Shown here one piece after another: positions 1 to 10,800 of a stretch of DNA of 37,438 nucleotides; the first letter of the stretch is position 1; each line of letters starts with the position of its first letter. Source of the DNA: Ministeria vibrans ATCC 50519 (lineage: Eukaryota > Opisthokonta > Filasterea); the NCBI GenBank assembly GCA_943704425.1, contig CALSCP010002121.1:1-37438 (forward strand), written 5' to 3'. Under the pieces are notes generated by a model. The model made no database searches. It saw only the letters and a list, made by a program, of their open reading frames with translations, and was not told the origin of the DNA. The translations under genes were made by a program, and so were the position numbers.

Positions 1-338
1 ACGCAAAGTCCGTCCAGATGCGAATCTGAGGCGAATCTGAAAAACCTCCCTTACAAAAACCGCTCAATCAGCTCCTATACGGTTGATTCTATGGATTTGT
101 TCTAACTAAGACCTGAGGTAAGCTAGAGGGTGCTTGTTATTTTTATGTTTTGGGTGGAGTTAAAAATAGTCGGCGCGTCTCCGGACGTTCACGATCGCCG
201 GCGCAATGAGCACTTTGCCCTGTAATCTGTAGGTGCCAGGTGTAGTGCAGGACCCGTTCAGTCCCGCTGTTTAGTGTGGTGTCGAAGAGCGATCGCGCGC
301 AGGCATTCACCTCTAATAATACAATAGCCACCTCACCC
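1..338. other. spacer downstream of the first minus-strand gene
   Basis: This stretch lies 3' of the minus-strand gene that stops at 339-341. Short open frames exist on both strands, but none has a recognisable motif or splice pattern. A minus-strand frame covers most of it but looks compositionally like noncoding sequence. I see no RNA gene or repeat. It may hold the 3' UTR of the neighbour. Confidence 0.4.
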
Positions 339-1902
339 CTACAACGTGAAGCAGGGCAGCATTGGCATTCGCTCGTGAAGCACACGGGCAAACTCGGGGT
401 CACCACACGACTCGATTGTGTCCACGAGCAGCCGACGTTGCCAGCGAGCTACTCGGGCCGCACGCACATCCTCTGCCGCCTCCATCACATCCTCGAGCCG
501 GGCAATATCATCATCGTCACCCTGCTCCTCGTCCTCGTCGTTCACAGCCTCCTTGCCACGACTACCACCCTGTTCCTGCCTCCGCTTCATCCCCTCTCCA
601 CCGCCACCAGCACCTCCACCACCGCCATCCTCGACCTCCAAAATGGTCCCGAGTGGACCCCGCAGCAGTGATGGCCGCGACGGTGCCGCCAGCCAGTCGT
701 GGAGAGCTCTCTGGAGCTGGTCGGCCCGCTCGAACTGGACCGTTCGCAGCGCAAAGCGCCTCCCTCCGTCCCTTGCCGCCAGCGTCACTTGAAAGAACAG
801 ACGGGGCGTGTACAGAAAGGCGGCGCAGTCGTAGTCGGAGGCAAAGTTGGCGCAGACACACTCGCCCTGGACCTGCGGCAAGAACTCGCTGGGATTGGGC
901 GAGTCGACCGCCTTGAGCTCGACGACAGCAACAAGGTCGGGCCGCGACGCCTCTTTGAACCGTTCGCCGTGGAGTGTCCGGTTGAAGGCGACGTCGGTGG
1001 TACCGGCCAGATGGAGCTGGGGCGCCGAGAGCAGCGTGTGATTGTGGGTGACACCAAAGGGGCCGTTCCACGAGGGGTCGCGCGGGATGATCTACACACA
1101 GTAAGAAACAGGCTAGAAAACAAAAAAAGCTCACCTGTGCTTGCAAATGCTCAACAAAGAGAGGCTGCTCGTGCTTCTCGACGGCACTTGTGAAACGATA
1201 GGGCATGCCGAGACCGCCCAGAGCCGAATCGCCATCCTCAATACCCGACCGCTGAATGCCGGCAATGCGTAAGCGCGAGTCGAGCTTTTCCTGCGACAGA
1301 CCCGACAGAGCGACAGTCTCGGCTGCAAAAACAGGGGGTAGTTGAGAGGATTGCTTTTTGGGCTGGGACTTACTCTTCTCTTGCAGGAGGGTTTTCATGC
1401 CCGCTCGAAGTTCGCTCAGAGCTTCTCTGTCTGTTGTAGCAATGGGGGACGAGAGAAAGAGTGAGGTTGGACAATTAAAAGAATGCTCACCTTCAGTCGA
1501 GAGAGTAGGAGCAGTCGTCGAGCCTACACAAAAAAAAACAAGTGAGTTCAGACTCAAAACAAAGAAGTTTCTCACTTTTTGTCGAGGTCTCCTGATGAAG
1601 TGCCGACTCTAAAGGGTTCAAAAGACAGCGTGAGCAGTGGTCAAATGTGTGAATCGGGATAACTTACGAATTCCAATGTACAAAAGGCGAATGTCAAACT
1701 GAGAGGGGTCCGCTACCGTTTCGAGGTCTTCGGTGATTCTCACAATGAATGTGTTCCGTCGATTACCGCCCGTCTCACTTTGAGAGTCGACAAACGCCGA
1801 CCAGAGAAGCTTGCCGTGAAGATGTTTTCCAACGCTTGCTGCTTCGGGACAGCTGAATGGCGGCGCAGTGAGGCATGCAACAAGAGTTTCACCAGACGCC
1901 AT
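339..1902 (-). CDS. Crinkler-like protein with a PD-(D/E)xK nuclease-type motif
   Basis: Six exons (1902-1668, 1608-1576, 1523-1491, 1430-1374, 1322-1135, 1091-339) join in frame to 432 residues. The start at 1902 follows an A-rich context (AACAATGG). The N-terminal ~80 residues form a small unassigned domain, followed by a short linker and a helix (ALSELRAGMKTLLQEK). The central part holds GTTDVAF and then, about 20 residues later, RPDLVAVVELKAVD, which reads as the D...(E)xK core of a restriction-endonuclease-like fold; a downstream QVQGE could supply the helix glutamine. This order (small N-terminal domain, helix, degenerate REase fold) resembles Crinkler-type proteins, some of which are secreted or nuclear effectors, but I see no signal peptide. 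The C-terminus has a Gly-rich run, an acidic stretch and a final helix. The gene model is solid; the family assignment is an inference. Confidence 0.6.
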
Positions 1903-3227
1903 TGTTTGAACTGTTCAAGACTGTGTCAGTGGAAATGAACCGACGTTTTTACTTACGGTCACTGAAGGGCGTGCTACTAGCTGCCATGGTCGGTTATTAC
2001 TACACAAAGAAACGCGAAATTCGGTGCGTCTGATAAGCTTTTGGCGCTGTTCGCAACTTCTTTTCAAGAAAGAGCAACGAATTCCAATTGAGAAGGCACA
2101 AAAAGCCATGGGTAACAGGCATATGAAGGACCACAACAGATAGATGAGAGACAATGAAACGAGACGAGTTGTGTAATGCAGTAGGAGAGGGTTTTCTTGT
2201 TTCGCTTTTGAAAAGAGCCAGAGAGAGAGAGCACAACGTTGCTTTGAGCGACCCCCAAGCGCAGGTACGTAACAAATACACACAAGATACTTGCAGACGC
2301 AAGACAAAGGGAGGGCAAGAACGGAGAGCAACGCAAACCACAAAGCCAAGGGCAAATAGTAAGACGGCGCGATGGATTGCTAGTGCTGCATCGGTGCCTT
2401 ACGTATGGACGGTGGCAGCTGAAGTAGAGAAAACCACAAAGAGAAGCTCAGAAGGTGGAAAAAAGTCAATCTATTTAGCGAAATTGAATGTTCAGACTTC
2501 AGTATACTGTGCGCTCATAAACGCGCCTGAAAAATTTAATTCCGGAAAAAATCAGCAACTTGGGCTCAATCGTGTGCATATAAATCACGCCTCTCACTGA
2601 CCTGACGAATGAGCTCTCGTGATCGTTCGGCGAGGTTGCTCGGGCGGTCGCACAACTCGCTCGTATCAGCGCCATGCATATAGCATGTCTGGCAACGTAC
2701 AACAGCTTCCTCCCCGCTACCGCTACCCGTCAGCCACTCGTCCCGTCAGCCACTCGTCCGTCCGGTTTAAACATTGGTGCGGCCCGTGGTGCGCCTCAGG
2801 GGTACCCCACGTGTTTCACTCGTGCACCACCGAAACTACGGAGAAACTACTGACCACGATGACCCGCGCCACACAGACAAGCATGTTCCCCGCCATCCCG
2901 CAACAACAGTGTTACAATCACTGGCCAGTGGCCACCGCAGTGCGTAAAGGCGTCTCAGAGGCTTCATGTCGCTACCAGCGTCGCTGTCTTGAAGGGGACT
3001 TGCAGGTTCGTGCTCTCGGTGTATGTGTGCGCCTCTCAATAAATTACTCGAATTATTCACACGATTGCTGCGAAAGCATATGGAACTACGGGTGGCCGGG
3101 GTGGGTCTACAAGCGATCCGTTTATGTGGGGTTAGCCTGTGGCAGAAGCATTGTATTGATTGGGATTACTCAATCTCCGAATAAATTCAGTTTATTATTT
3201 ACATTTTACATCTCATCTTACACCTCA
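1903..3227. other. 1.3-kb intergenic region between divergent genes
   Basis: This is the shared upstream region of the Crinkler-like gene (-) and the SLC4 gene (+). A possible 5'-UTR intron for the minus gene ends just upstream of its ATG: donor ACC|GTAAGT near 1960 and acceptor ACAG near 1911. All three minus frames are open around 2000-2350 and a plus frame runs from 2619 to the SLC4 start, but none of the products is recognisable. Bases 2600-3060 are noticeably richer in GC than the flanks and contain a short tandem duplication of CCCGTCAGCCACTCGT near 2730-2760. I see no transposon or RNA gene. Confidence 0.4.
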
Positions 3228-5552
3228 ATGGAGATCTCCTCGGACGAAGACGACTTTACAGGGGCCACCAAGGGTCCATTGCCCGACAGCGACTCCGGCG
3301 TGGCGGGCACGTCGAGCGAGCCGACGTTGGAGCAAGCGATCAAAATGTCGTCGCTTGACGAGCCCCTTGACGACGCCGAAGAGAGGCTCGCCCCTGTGGA
3401 CGCCGGCCAGCTGTGGTCGGGTGGCGTGGACGAGGACGGCCTTCCCGCCGGTCTTCCAGTAAGACTGACAGAGAGCGAAAAAAAAAAAAAAAAAAGAAAA
3501 CGTCAAACGTTCATTTTGTTTTTGGGCGTTTCTTCCTTCGTTAGGTGACTGGACCCGTTTCGATTTTCAGCAAGACTGTTTTTGACATTGCCGACAGTAT
3601 CGGTGTAGAATTTCTCCCTTGGATGGGTAACGAAACGCAGACAGACGGAGGCAGAGGGAGAGAACGATACCAAAAGGGAGTACCAATGATTGGCATGTGT
3701 CTGTAGGATGGATTTGCATTTGGGCTGCGATTATGCATATTATTTTGGCCATTTCCAACGCCACCTCACTGGTGCGTCTTGTTACGCGATTCTCCGGAGA
3801 GACTTTTGGAATTCTTATTGCCTGGATTTACATTGCGACGGTGACAATGATAAAGCGCATTATTGTTGTTGAATGTGTCGCTGATTCCATGTGTTTGATT
3901 GGTGTAGGCTATTCGCGATTTTGACGAGTTTTTCAAGGAAGAGTCAGTTCCCTCTGCGGTTCTGTCACTTTTGGTTGGACTGTTGACATTCTGGGTGGCA
4001 ATGACACTACACGGTGCGCGTGGCTGGGTCTACTTTAACAAGGCAGTGCGCGGTGTTCTCGCAGACTACGGTACAACACACAAGAGCGACAGAGAGAAAG
4101 AAAAGTGATGATATTTTAATATTATTATTAATAATAATAAATTTAATAATAAATTTATTATTATTATTAATATTATTCTTGCGTATAGGCGCTGCCATGT
4201 CCATCTTCTTGTTCACTGGATTCACTTATCTGCCACGCATCAAAGACATTACTGTGCCACGTCTGAGCGACCAGCTGCCCGATCGCTTCGAGCCGACGCT
4301 GCAGGTTCCAACGGGCGTAGGCAACGAGACGGCCCCGCGCGACTGGCTTGTTGACATGTCCGACATGCCCGTGTGGGGTGTTTTTGCGGCCATTCTGCCC
4401 GCCATTGTTCTCACTGTCCTCTTCTTTTTTGACCACAATGTCTCGTCGCTTCTCTCACAAAAGGAGGAGTTTAAGCTGCGAAAGGGTTCCGCCTACCATT
4501 GGGATTTTTTTGTTATTGGTCTGATGATTCTCCTTTGCGGGTTTATCGGTGTTCCTCCCGTCAACGGTCTTATCCCGCAAGTAAGTGTGTTTGCAACTTT
4601 GTATCAGTTTTTGTCATTTTCTGACTTTACACGTCTGTCTCTCTCCCACTTCCTCTCTCCTTCTCTCTGCGTGTGTCTTGATTTAGGCGCCTCTTCACGT
4701 GCGCAGTCTTGCAAAGCTGCGAGAAGAGGTAGTCAACGGACACAAGCGTGAAATCTACATTCGGGTGCGAGAACAGCGCGTTTCGGCACTGCTTCAGTCA
4801 GTGGCCATTGGCGCCATGCTGGCCATTCTCAATGTCCTCGGAACCATTCCCATTGCGGTTCTGTCGGGTCTTTTCCTCTACATGGGTTTTGCTTCCTTCA
4901 TTGGAAACCAGTTCGCTGAGCGTGTCAAGTTGATTTACACCGATAAAAATCGTCAAGAACCGGCCTCATACATTGGTAACTGAAAACAAATCAACTCTCG
5001 ATGATAATCAATTCCTCCCCTCCGTAATTGTGTTTCTCTCTTTTTTTTTCAACCTCTGTTAGCGTACTGTACACATCGCACGATTCTCAAGTACACTGCC
5101 ATCCAGAGCGCCTGTTTCCTGCTCATCTTTGGCATTACATTCACTCCGGCTGCCATCTCCTTTCCCATCTTTATTCTCCTTCTTGTCCCCATGCGCTCCT
5201 ACTACTTCCCGAAAATCTTCACCCCGCGCGACCTGGATGAACTCGACTCGCCCGAACTCAAGGACCACGTACATGCCGATGAGGACGGCAACTACCCGCC
5301 CTACCCGGGTACACCCGAGGCACAAGAGGCGGAGCGCGAGGCCATTCAGAAGCTGCAGCGTGAGAGCGAGGCTGGCATGGAAATGACCCTTTTGGGCGCA
5401 GGCTCCGTCGACCGCAGCGATAGCTTGGCCACTAGCCGTGATATCGATCCTGCCACTGGCATTGAAACTCAGGTACGATAACGTTTGCTTTCTTCCTTGT
5501 TGTTTTTTTTTTGCACTCATTCTCTTTCTTTCGACAGGTCACTATGTTTTGA
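3228..5552 (+). CDS. SLC4-family anion/borate transporter (BOR1-like), short at its N-terminal membrane part
   Basis: Eight exons (3228-3458, 3545-3626, 3707-3840, 3908-4070, 4189-4580, 4687-4975, 5063-5472, 5538-5552) join in frame to 571 residues. Residues 1-77 are an acidic cytosolic tail. Exon 2 opens with VTGPVSIFSKTVFD, the conserved TM3 'TGP' segment of SLC4 proteins. Later hallmarks include FFFDHNVSS, LRKGSAYHWD, GVPPVNGLIPQAPLH and a long hydrophobic core. These match plant and fungal borate exporters (BOR1) better than animal band 3. The product should be a plasma- or organelle-membrane carrier of bicarbonate, borate or a similar anion. TM1 and TM2, which normally precede TGP by about 90-100 residues, are absent. 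The last coding exon has only 15 nt and gives the end VTMF. A longer frame starts at 2619, but its upstream part looks noncoding, so I chose 3228. Confidence 0.85.
4130..4165. repeat. perfect AT-rich hairpin inside an SLC4 intron
   Basis: The arms at 4130-4144 and 4151-4165 are perfect 15-bp inverted copies (AATAATAATAAATTT and its complement) around a 6-nt loop. The hairpin fills the middle of the 118-nt intron between exons 4 and 5 of the transporter gene and could bring the splice sites closer together in the transcript. Confidence 0.6.
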
Positions 5553-5949
5553 GTGTGTTTCTCGTTTTATTAAAGCAACCAGCCCTATTATTTCCCTACT
5601 ATTAAAATTGGGGCTCGCCTTCTTTTTATTATTATTAAGTGGTTTCATTATGAGCAACCAATTGCGATGCTGATCGCGATGCAGTTGAATTATTCAAAAC
5701 ACCTTTTATTATACTCTACAATTGTCCAATGATTTCATGTCGCACAAACGACACGCGATAAATTAAGCAACCCAGAAGTGTCAGAAGTCAGAACCGTTTT
5801 ATAAACTACAAGAGCGTCAAGACTCAGTCAGGGGCAAGGCGGATAATAAAATAATGCGTCTTTTTAGTCACTCAAACGTCGAATAAAAATAATTATTTTA
5901 TTAAAACTCTATCTCTGCCTGGGGTCATATTGGCCTTTGGGACCCTAGC
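5553..5949. promoter_or_regulatory. spacer and presumed promoter of the USP gene, with a shared motif
   Basis: This AT-rich spacer separates the SLC4 stop from the USP start. An ATTAAA near 5572 may serve as the poly(A) signal of the SLC4 transcript. At 5812-5830 GAGCGTCAA is followed at once by GACTCAGTCA; the same pair recurs upstream of the CobW gene and upstream of the claudin-like gene. A related TAGTCACTCAAACGTCG lies at about 5865-5881. The promoter role is inferred from position and recurrence only. Confidence 0.35.
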
Positions 5950-7756
5950 ATGCGTACCGGCAAGAACAAGTCGCTCACGCCGAAGCAAAAGCAGGAGAAT
6001 TTATGGGACCAGCAATTCGAGAAGAGAGGACCCGCACATCTGTTCCTTCTCAGAGTGCTCTCCACGGGCTACGCGCGCACCGGCCCCGAAGACCCCGACG
6101 TCAAAGACTACAAGGAGTTCTCGCTGAAAGCGTCGCGACTCGACGCGCAGGCGACATCGGCTGCGCTGCTTAAAGCGCGCGCTGTAAGACACATCCCACC
6201 ACTTTCGTCGTCCTCCCTTTCCCTTGCCTCCACCCGCCATTTACTCCTTTCCTATCTCTTCTCCTGCCAACCTTCCTTCCTACCATCCCCTGAAACCAGT
6301 CAGTTGCCGTCTCTTTTTTTCGCTCTTTGTCTCCACTCCACTTTTCCATTTTCTTCTTTTTTTCGTTGGTCCCACTCGCTCGTCCCTTGTATGTCGACCC
6401 TCCGCGCCTGCCCTCTAGCGGCCATCTACCTTTCATGTTGGGTTCATCCACGCCCGTTGTTTTGCTTGCCACTCAGTGCTAGCAGTCATCGCAAGTCATT
6501 TAATAATCGTTGGTTTGTTTCGACAGCAATTCAACAAGGCACTGTCGGACTTTGAGTCGACGTTGGAGTGGCGGGATCGTTACTTAGCGTACTATAAGAA
6601 GGTGTTGGCTTTGTCGAGCGCCGAACGCGACGAGAGCGAGGCAAACCGCGCCAAAGACTTGGCCAAGTCGTTTCGCGTCAAGGTGAAAGATCAAATGGCT
6701 CGACTCAACGTTGCCAAGTCACTGCTCGAAGCCGCCGTTGAGAAGCTCCCGCCACTCGAACAGCCCGAAGTTGACCAAGTCGACGCAACCGACAATGTCG
6801 ACGAGGTCAACATGACTGACTCAACTGCCGACAGCGTGTATGAAGACGCATCTCAAGGGCCCTCCCCGCTTCTCATCAGCAGCGACGCTTCCACCACAGC
6901 CGACGGCGGCCAGCAAGACTCTCTTGTCCCCACCATTCTCAATCAAAGACCCAACGCCAACCAGTCGATCATCGTTTTTCGCCAATCGAGTAGTGATTCA
7001 TACGATTTGGTCGACAGCGACGACGACATGCCCTCCTTGAAGCCTCAAAGGCCCACCGACGTCAACAACAGCGACGACAGCGACGACGACGACGACGACG
7101 ATCGTGCCGAGTACCCGGGTGCGACCGCTCATCATTCCTTCTTTGAGAACAACAACACCATGGCGGGTCGCGGCCTACGGCTTCCCTCTGCCCCAAATCT
7201 GTCCGATCTTGAAGTCGAGCGCTGCCTTGGTGGTGGCGGATTTTACAGCCCGGACCACACGTTTGAAGACGATTTTTACGACACAATAACAGAGCAAGCA
7301 GCAATAACACTCGCGGCGCCCGAAGGAGACGGAACAACCGCACCTATGGTTCTTCACACCTCATGTGCACCCGACACGAATCCCGCTGAGGCAGATGATC
7401 CGGACACGTCCGATGTGCCGATGGAGGACCGCATTGTCACCGTCGATCAGGACGTCTTTGAGTGCCCGTCCGTCCCAAACGTCGATCGCTTCCGCTACAG
7501 CGCCGTTCCCTCTCTCGACGAGAGTCTTCTTGCGATGTCTTCTTATTCAGGCGAAAGGTATCACACCACCAACAAAAACTAGACTCTCATATCTTGCTTC
7601 TCTGTCTATCACTTTGTTTCTCTGTCTATCACTTTGTTTCTCTGTCTATCACTTTGTTTCTCTCTATCACTTTGTTTCTCTCTATCACTTTGTTTCTCTC
7701 TATCACTTTGTTTCTCTCTATCACTTTGCTCTATCACTTTGTTTCTCTCTATCACT

Positions 7757-7802
<46 letters not shown>

Positions 7803-10800
7803 GTGTGTGTGTGTGTGTGTTTATTTGTTTGTTTGATAGTGCACCGCTAGACGATGTGTGCTCCAGCTGGGCAAGCCATGTCACCGGCAACTTTGCCTTC
7901 CCTTCACCGAAACACTCGTAAAAGAGAGAAATTTTTTGTGGTGAAAATGATTGACTTCTTTTGTTTTATTCGTCACACTTATAGTCGCCGTCTCACCGGG
8001 CTCTCTTTTGGTCAGCACACGCGTCCCGCTCCTGACCACATACGATCTGAGCTGATTGAGAGCGTCATTCAGTTTTCCTACTACCGTCTCCTTGTCAATC
8101 TCGCCGTTGGTGGCACTTACTTCAACTTTGGTGGTATAATACTGTTCAAATAATAATAATATTTATAATAACAATCATTTTTTAATTTCCTCCCCTCTTT
8201 TTCCTCCTTCTTCGTACCCATGTTTTGGTATCCCTAGAATCACCCAAATATGGCGGCGACATTGATCTACCACCAGTGAGTGTGGAGTTCTCGTCCAACG
8301 ACGAGGATGACACTATCGCAGTTGATGAAGAGGCCAAGGCGAAGGCGGCGGCGGCTGAGCTGCTGGAGATGCTGGAAGGAGAGAAGAGTAGTGGCAATGG
8401 GGCGTCGAAGAAGAAGAAGGTCGGTGGCAAGAAGAAGAAGGGCAAGGGTAGCTCGGCGTCGAGTGCCACTGCCACTGCCACTGCCACTGCCACTGCTGCT
8501 GCTGCTGCTGCCAAACACGATGATTACGATGACAAGACGGCGGACGTGAGCGACGACGATGCCGAGGGTGCAGCTGTAGCCAAGGGAACGACAGTGGAAA
8601 CAGCCGCAGCGACAGTCACGCCTGTTGCGAAAGAAGAAGAAGAGGCAAAGGATGCGACGAACAAGAAGAAGAAGGGCGGGGAGACGGAGGAGAAGGAGTC
8701 GACGGAGGCAAAAATGGTGGTATCCGTGGTGGTGGTAGGAGCGCAAGAAGCCCGACAGCAGCGAACGTGTTTGTATGATCCTGATCGAGCCCTGGCGCTT
8801 CAACTTAACCTTGAAGAGAATCAACGTGTAGCTGCCGAGGAGGCGATGAAAGAGTCGGAATGGATTGGAGCGACGTCGAAGAAGAAGGGGAAGAAGGAGA
8901 GTGGCAGAGGCAGCGGAGGCGCCGGCGCCGGCGGTGGTGGTGGTGGCAGAAGCAATCGAGAGGCGGCAGTGTCACGCGAGACGCCGAAAATTGTCCAGCC
9001 AAGAAAAGCGGCCGAGGTGGCAGCACGACTGGAGGAAGAAAATCGCCAGCGACAGCTCCACGAACGTCAGCAACGCGAGCAACAAGAACTTGAACGCCAA
9101 GAGCGCGAACGACACCAGCGACTCGAGCAGCAACACCAACAACATCTTCAACAGCAACAACAACAGCATCAGCAATCGGCATCTCAACGGCCTCAGCCAC
9201 TGCTACCAGCTTCCACTCAACAACAGCCAGTTTCATTGCAGCACTTTGCGCCCGCGAGCAGTCAGCGATGCGCCGAGCGCGAGCCACTGCTTGCCTCGAC
9301 TGCGCGACGAGCAGCCGGTCGAGGACCGACGGACGTTCCCGCCTGGCGCGGCCTGATCAACCTAGGCAACACGTGCTACCTCAATGTCGTCGTGCAGTGC
9401 CTTTCGATTGCGCCCACCTTTGCCGAGTGGTTTCTCCAAGAGAACTACATTGACGACATCAACACTGTCAGCCGCATGGGAAGCAACGGTGCGCTTGCAC
9501 GTGTCTTTGCCAACCTTCTCATCGAGTTGCGCCAAGGCAGTTGTAGTAGTAGCGGCGGCGGCGGCGGCGGCGGCGGCGGATTGGTGGCCGTGCGACCACT
9601 CGAGTTTCGCAAGGCTGTGGGCGATCTGCGTGCAGAGTTTGCGTCATCGTCGCAGCAAGACTGTCAAGAGTTTCTCGCGCTGCTCTTAGACGGACTTCAC
9701 GAAGACCTGAACCGAGTGAATGTGCGCCCGTACATTGAGCGTACCGACTCGAACGGACGCGCTGATGCGGAAGTGGCACGCGAACATTGGGAACAACATG
9801 TGGCGCGTGACAACTCTATTGTCGTCGACACATTGCAAGGGCTCTACCGCTCGGCACTCACCTGTCCTTGCGACTTCTCGTCGGTAGCCTTTGACCCGTT
9901 TATGTATCTGACGCTGCAAATTCCCGATTCCAACTACCGCACGCAGTATGTGACGTTCATTCAGCCCACGGGTCGCACACAACGCCTGGGCCATCGTATT
10001 AATCGAAATAATCGTGGCATAAAGTTGCGCAAGTTTGTCGCCTCGTGCTGCCCTACAATGCCCCCCCGCTCCACCATCCTCCTTCTCCTCGTGGTCCAGG
10101 GAGGTGTCAAGCACGTGCTTACCGACGACGATTGCCTGTTTGAACTCGACAAGCTTGCGGGCGACACTCATTACGACCTTGTGGCGTACGTTGTCGATCG
10201 CACCCTTTGCCACCTGCCCGTTATTCACCGCTACGCGCCTATTGGCTTCGAGTGCAGTCTCTGTCGACGACAACGCAGCGACACGGTGCGCACCTCCTCT
10301 TGCGCTGGCTGCTACCAAGCATGCTACTGCTCTCGCGACTGCCAGCGCGAGCACTGGGCCGAACACAAGGCGCTGTGTCGTCCACGTATCATTACCACGA
10401 CACTTCCGAGCGTCATCTCGTATGATCCGTCGCGCGCCGACACCTACACGGTTTCTGAGCTGCACGCGCTTGCCAACGAGACTGCTGGCGTGTCGTTGCT
10501 GAGCGATTTCTATGAGAATCTTGATGCTGTAGTGGTTGCTAAGGTGCGTCCGTGTCGTCTTGACGGCGGCAAGCTCAGCACTACGCCGGCACTTCGGGCA
10601 TGGGAGGACGACGAGGCCGTTGTTGACGTGTCGTCGGTCGAGGCACTGGCCATCGACTGGTCTCTGGAGCCCGAAAAATTCTTCCAACTCGAGCAAATGA
10701 TCATCAAACAGCGAGAGGTAAAGAGGAGAGGAATTGCACGTCTGTTTGTGTGTCTGAAACGTTTTTTTTTTTGCAGAGCATTCGCGACCACAGCAGTATC

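Noticed and set aside
1915-2355. 146-codon minus-strand frame with hydrophobic N-terminus
   Set aside because: All three minus frames are open here, the product has no family features, and it does not connect in frame to the gene downstream; chance is likelier.
2154-2600. 148-codon plus-strand frame upstream of SLC4
   Set aside because: Charged low-complexity product with no motif, and no splice link to the SLC4 exons.
2619-3227. 203-residue N-terminal extension of the SLC4 protein in the same frame
   Set aside because: It lacks membrane helices, is compositionally unlike the rest of the protein and runs through AT-rich promoter-like sequence; the start at 3228 is better.
9545-9580. GGC/poly-Gly run as a frameshift or assembly artefact in USP
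   Set aside because: The frame stays open on both sides and the catalytic motifs line up, so it is a normal low-complexity loop.
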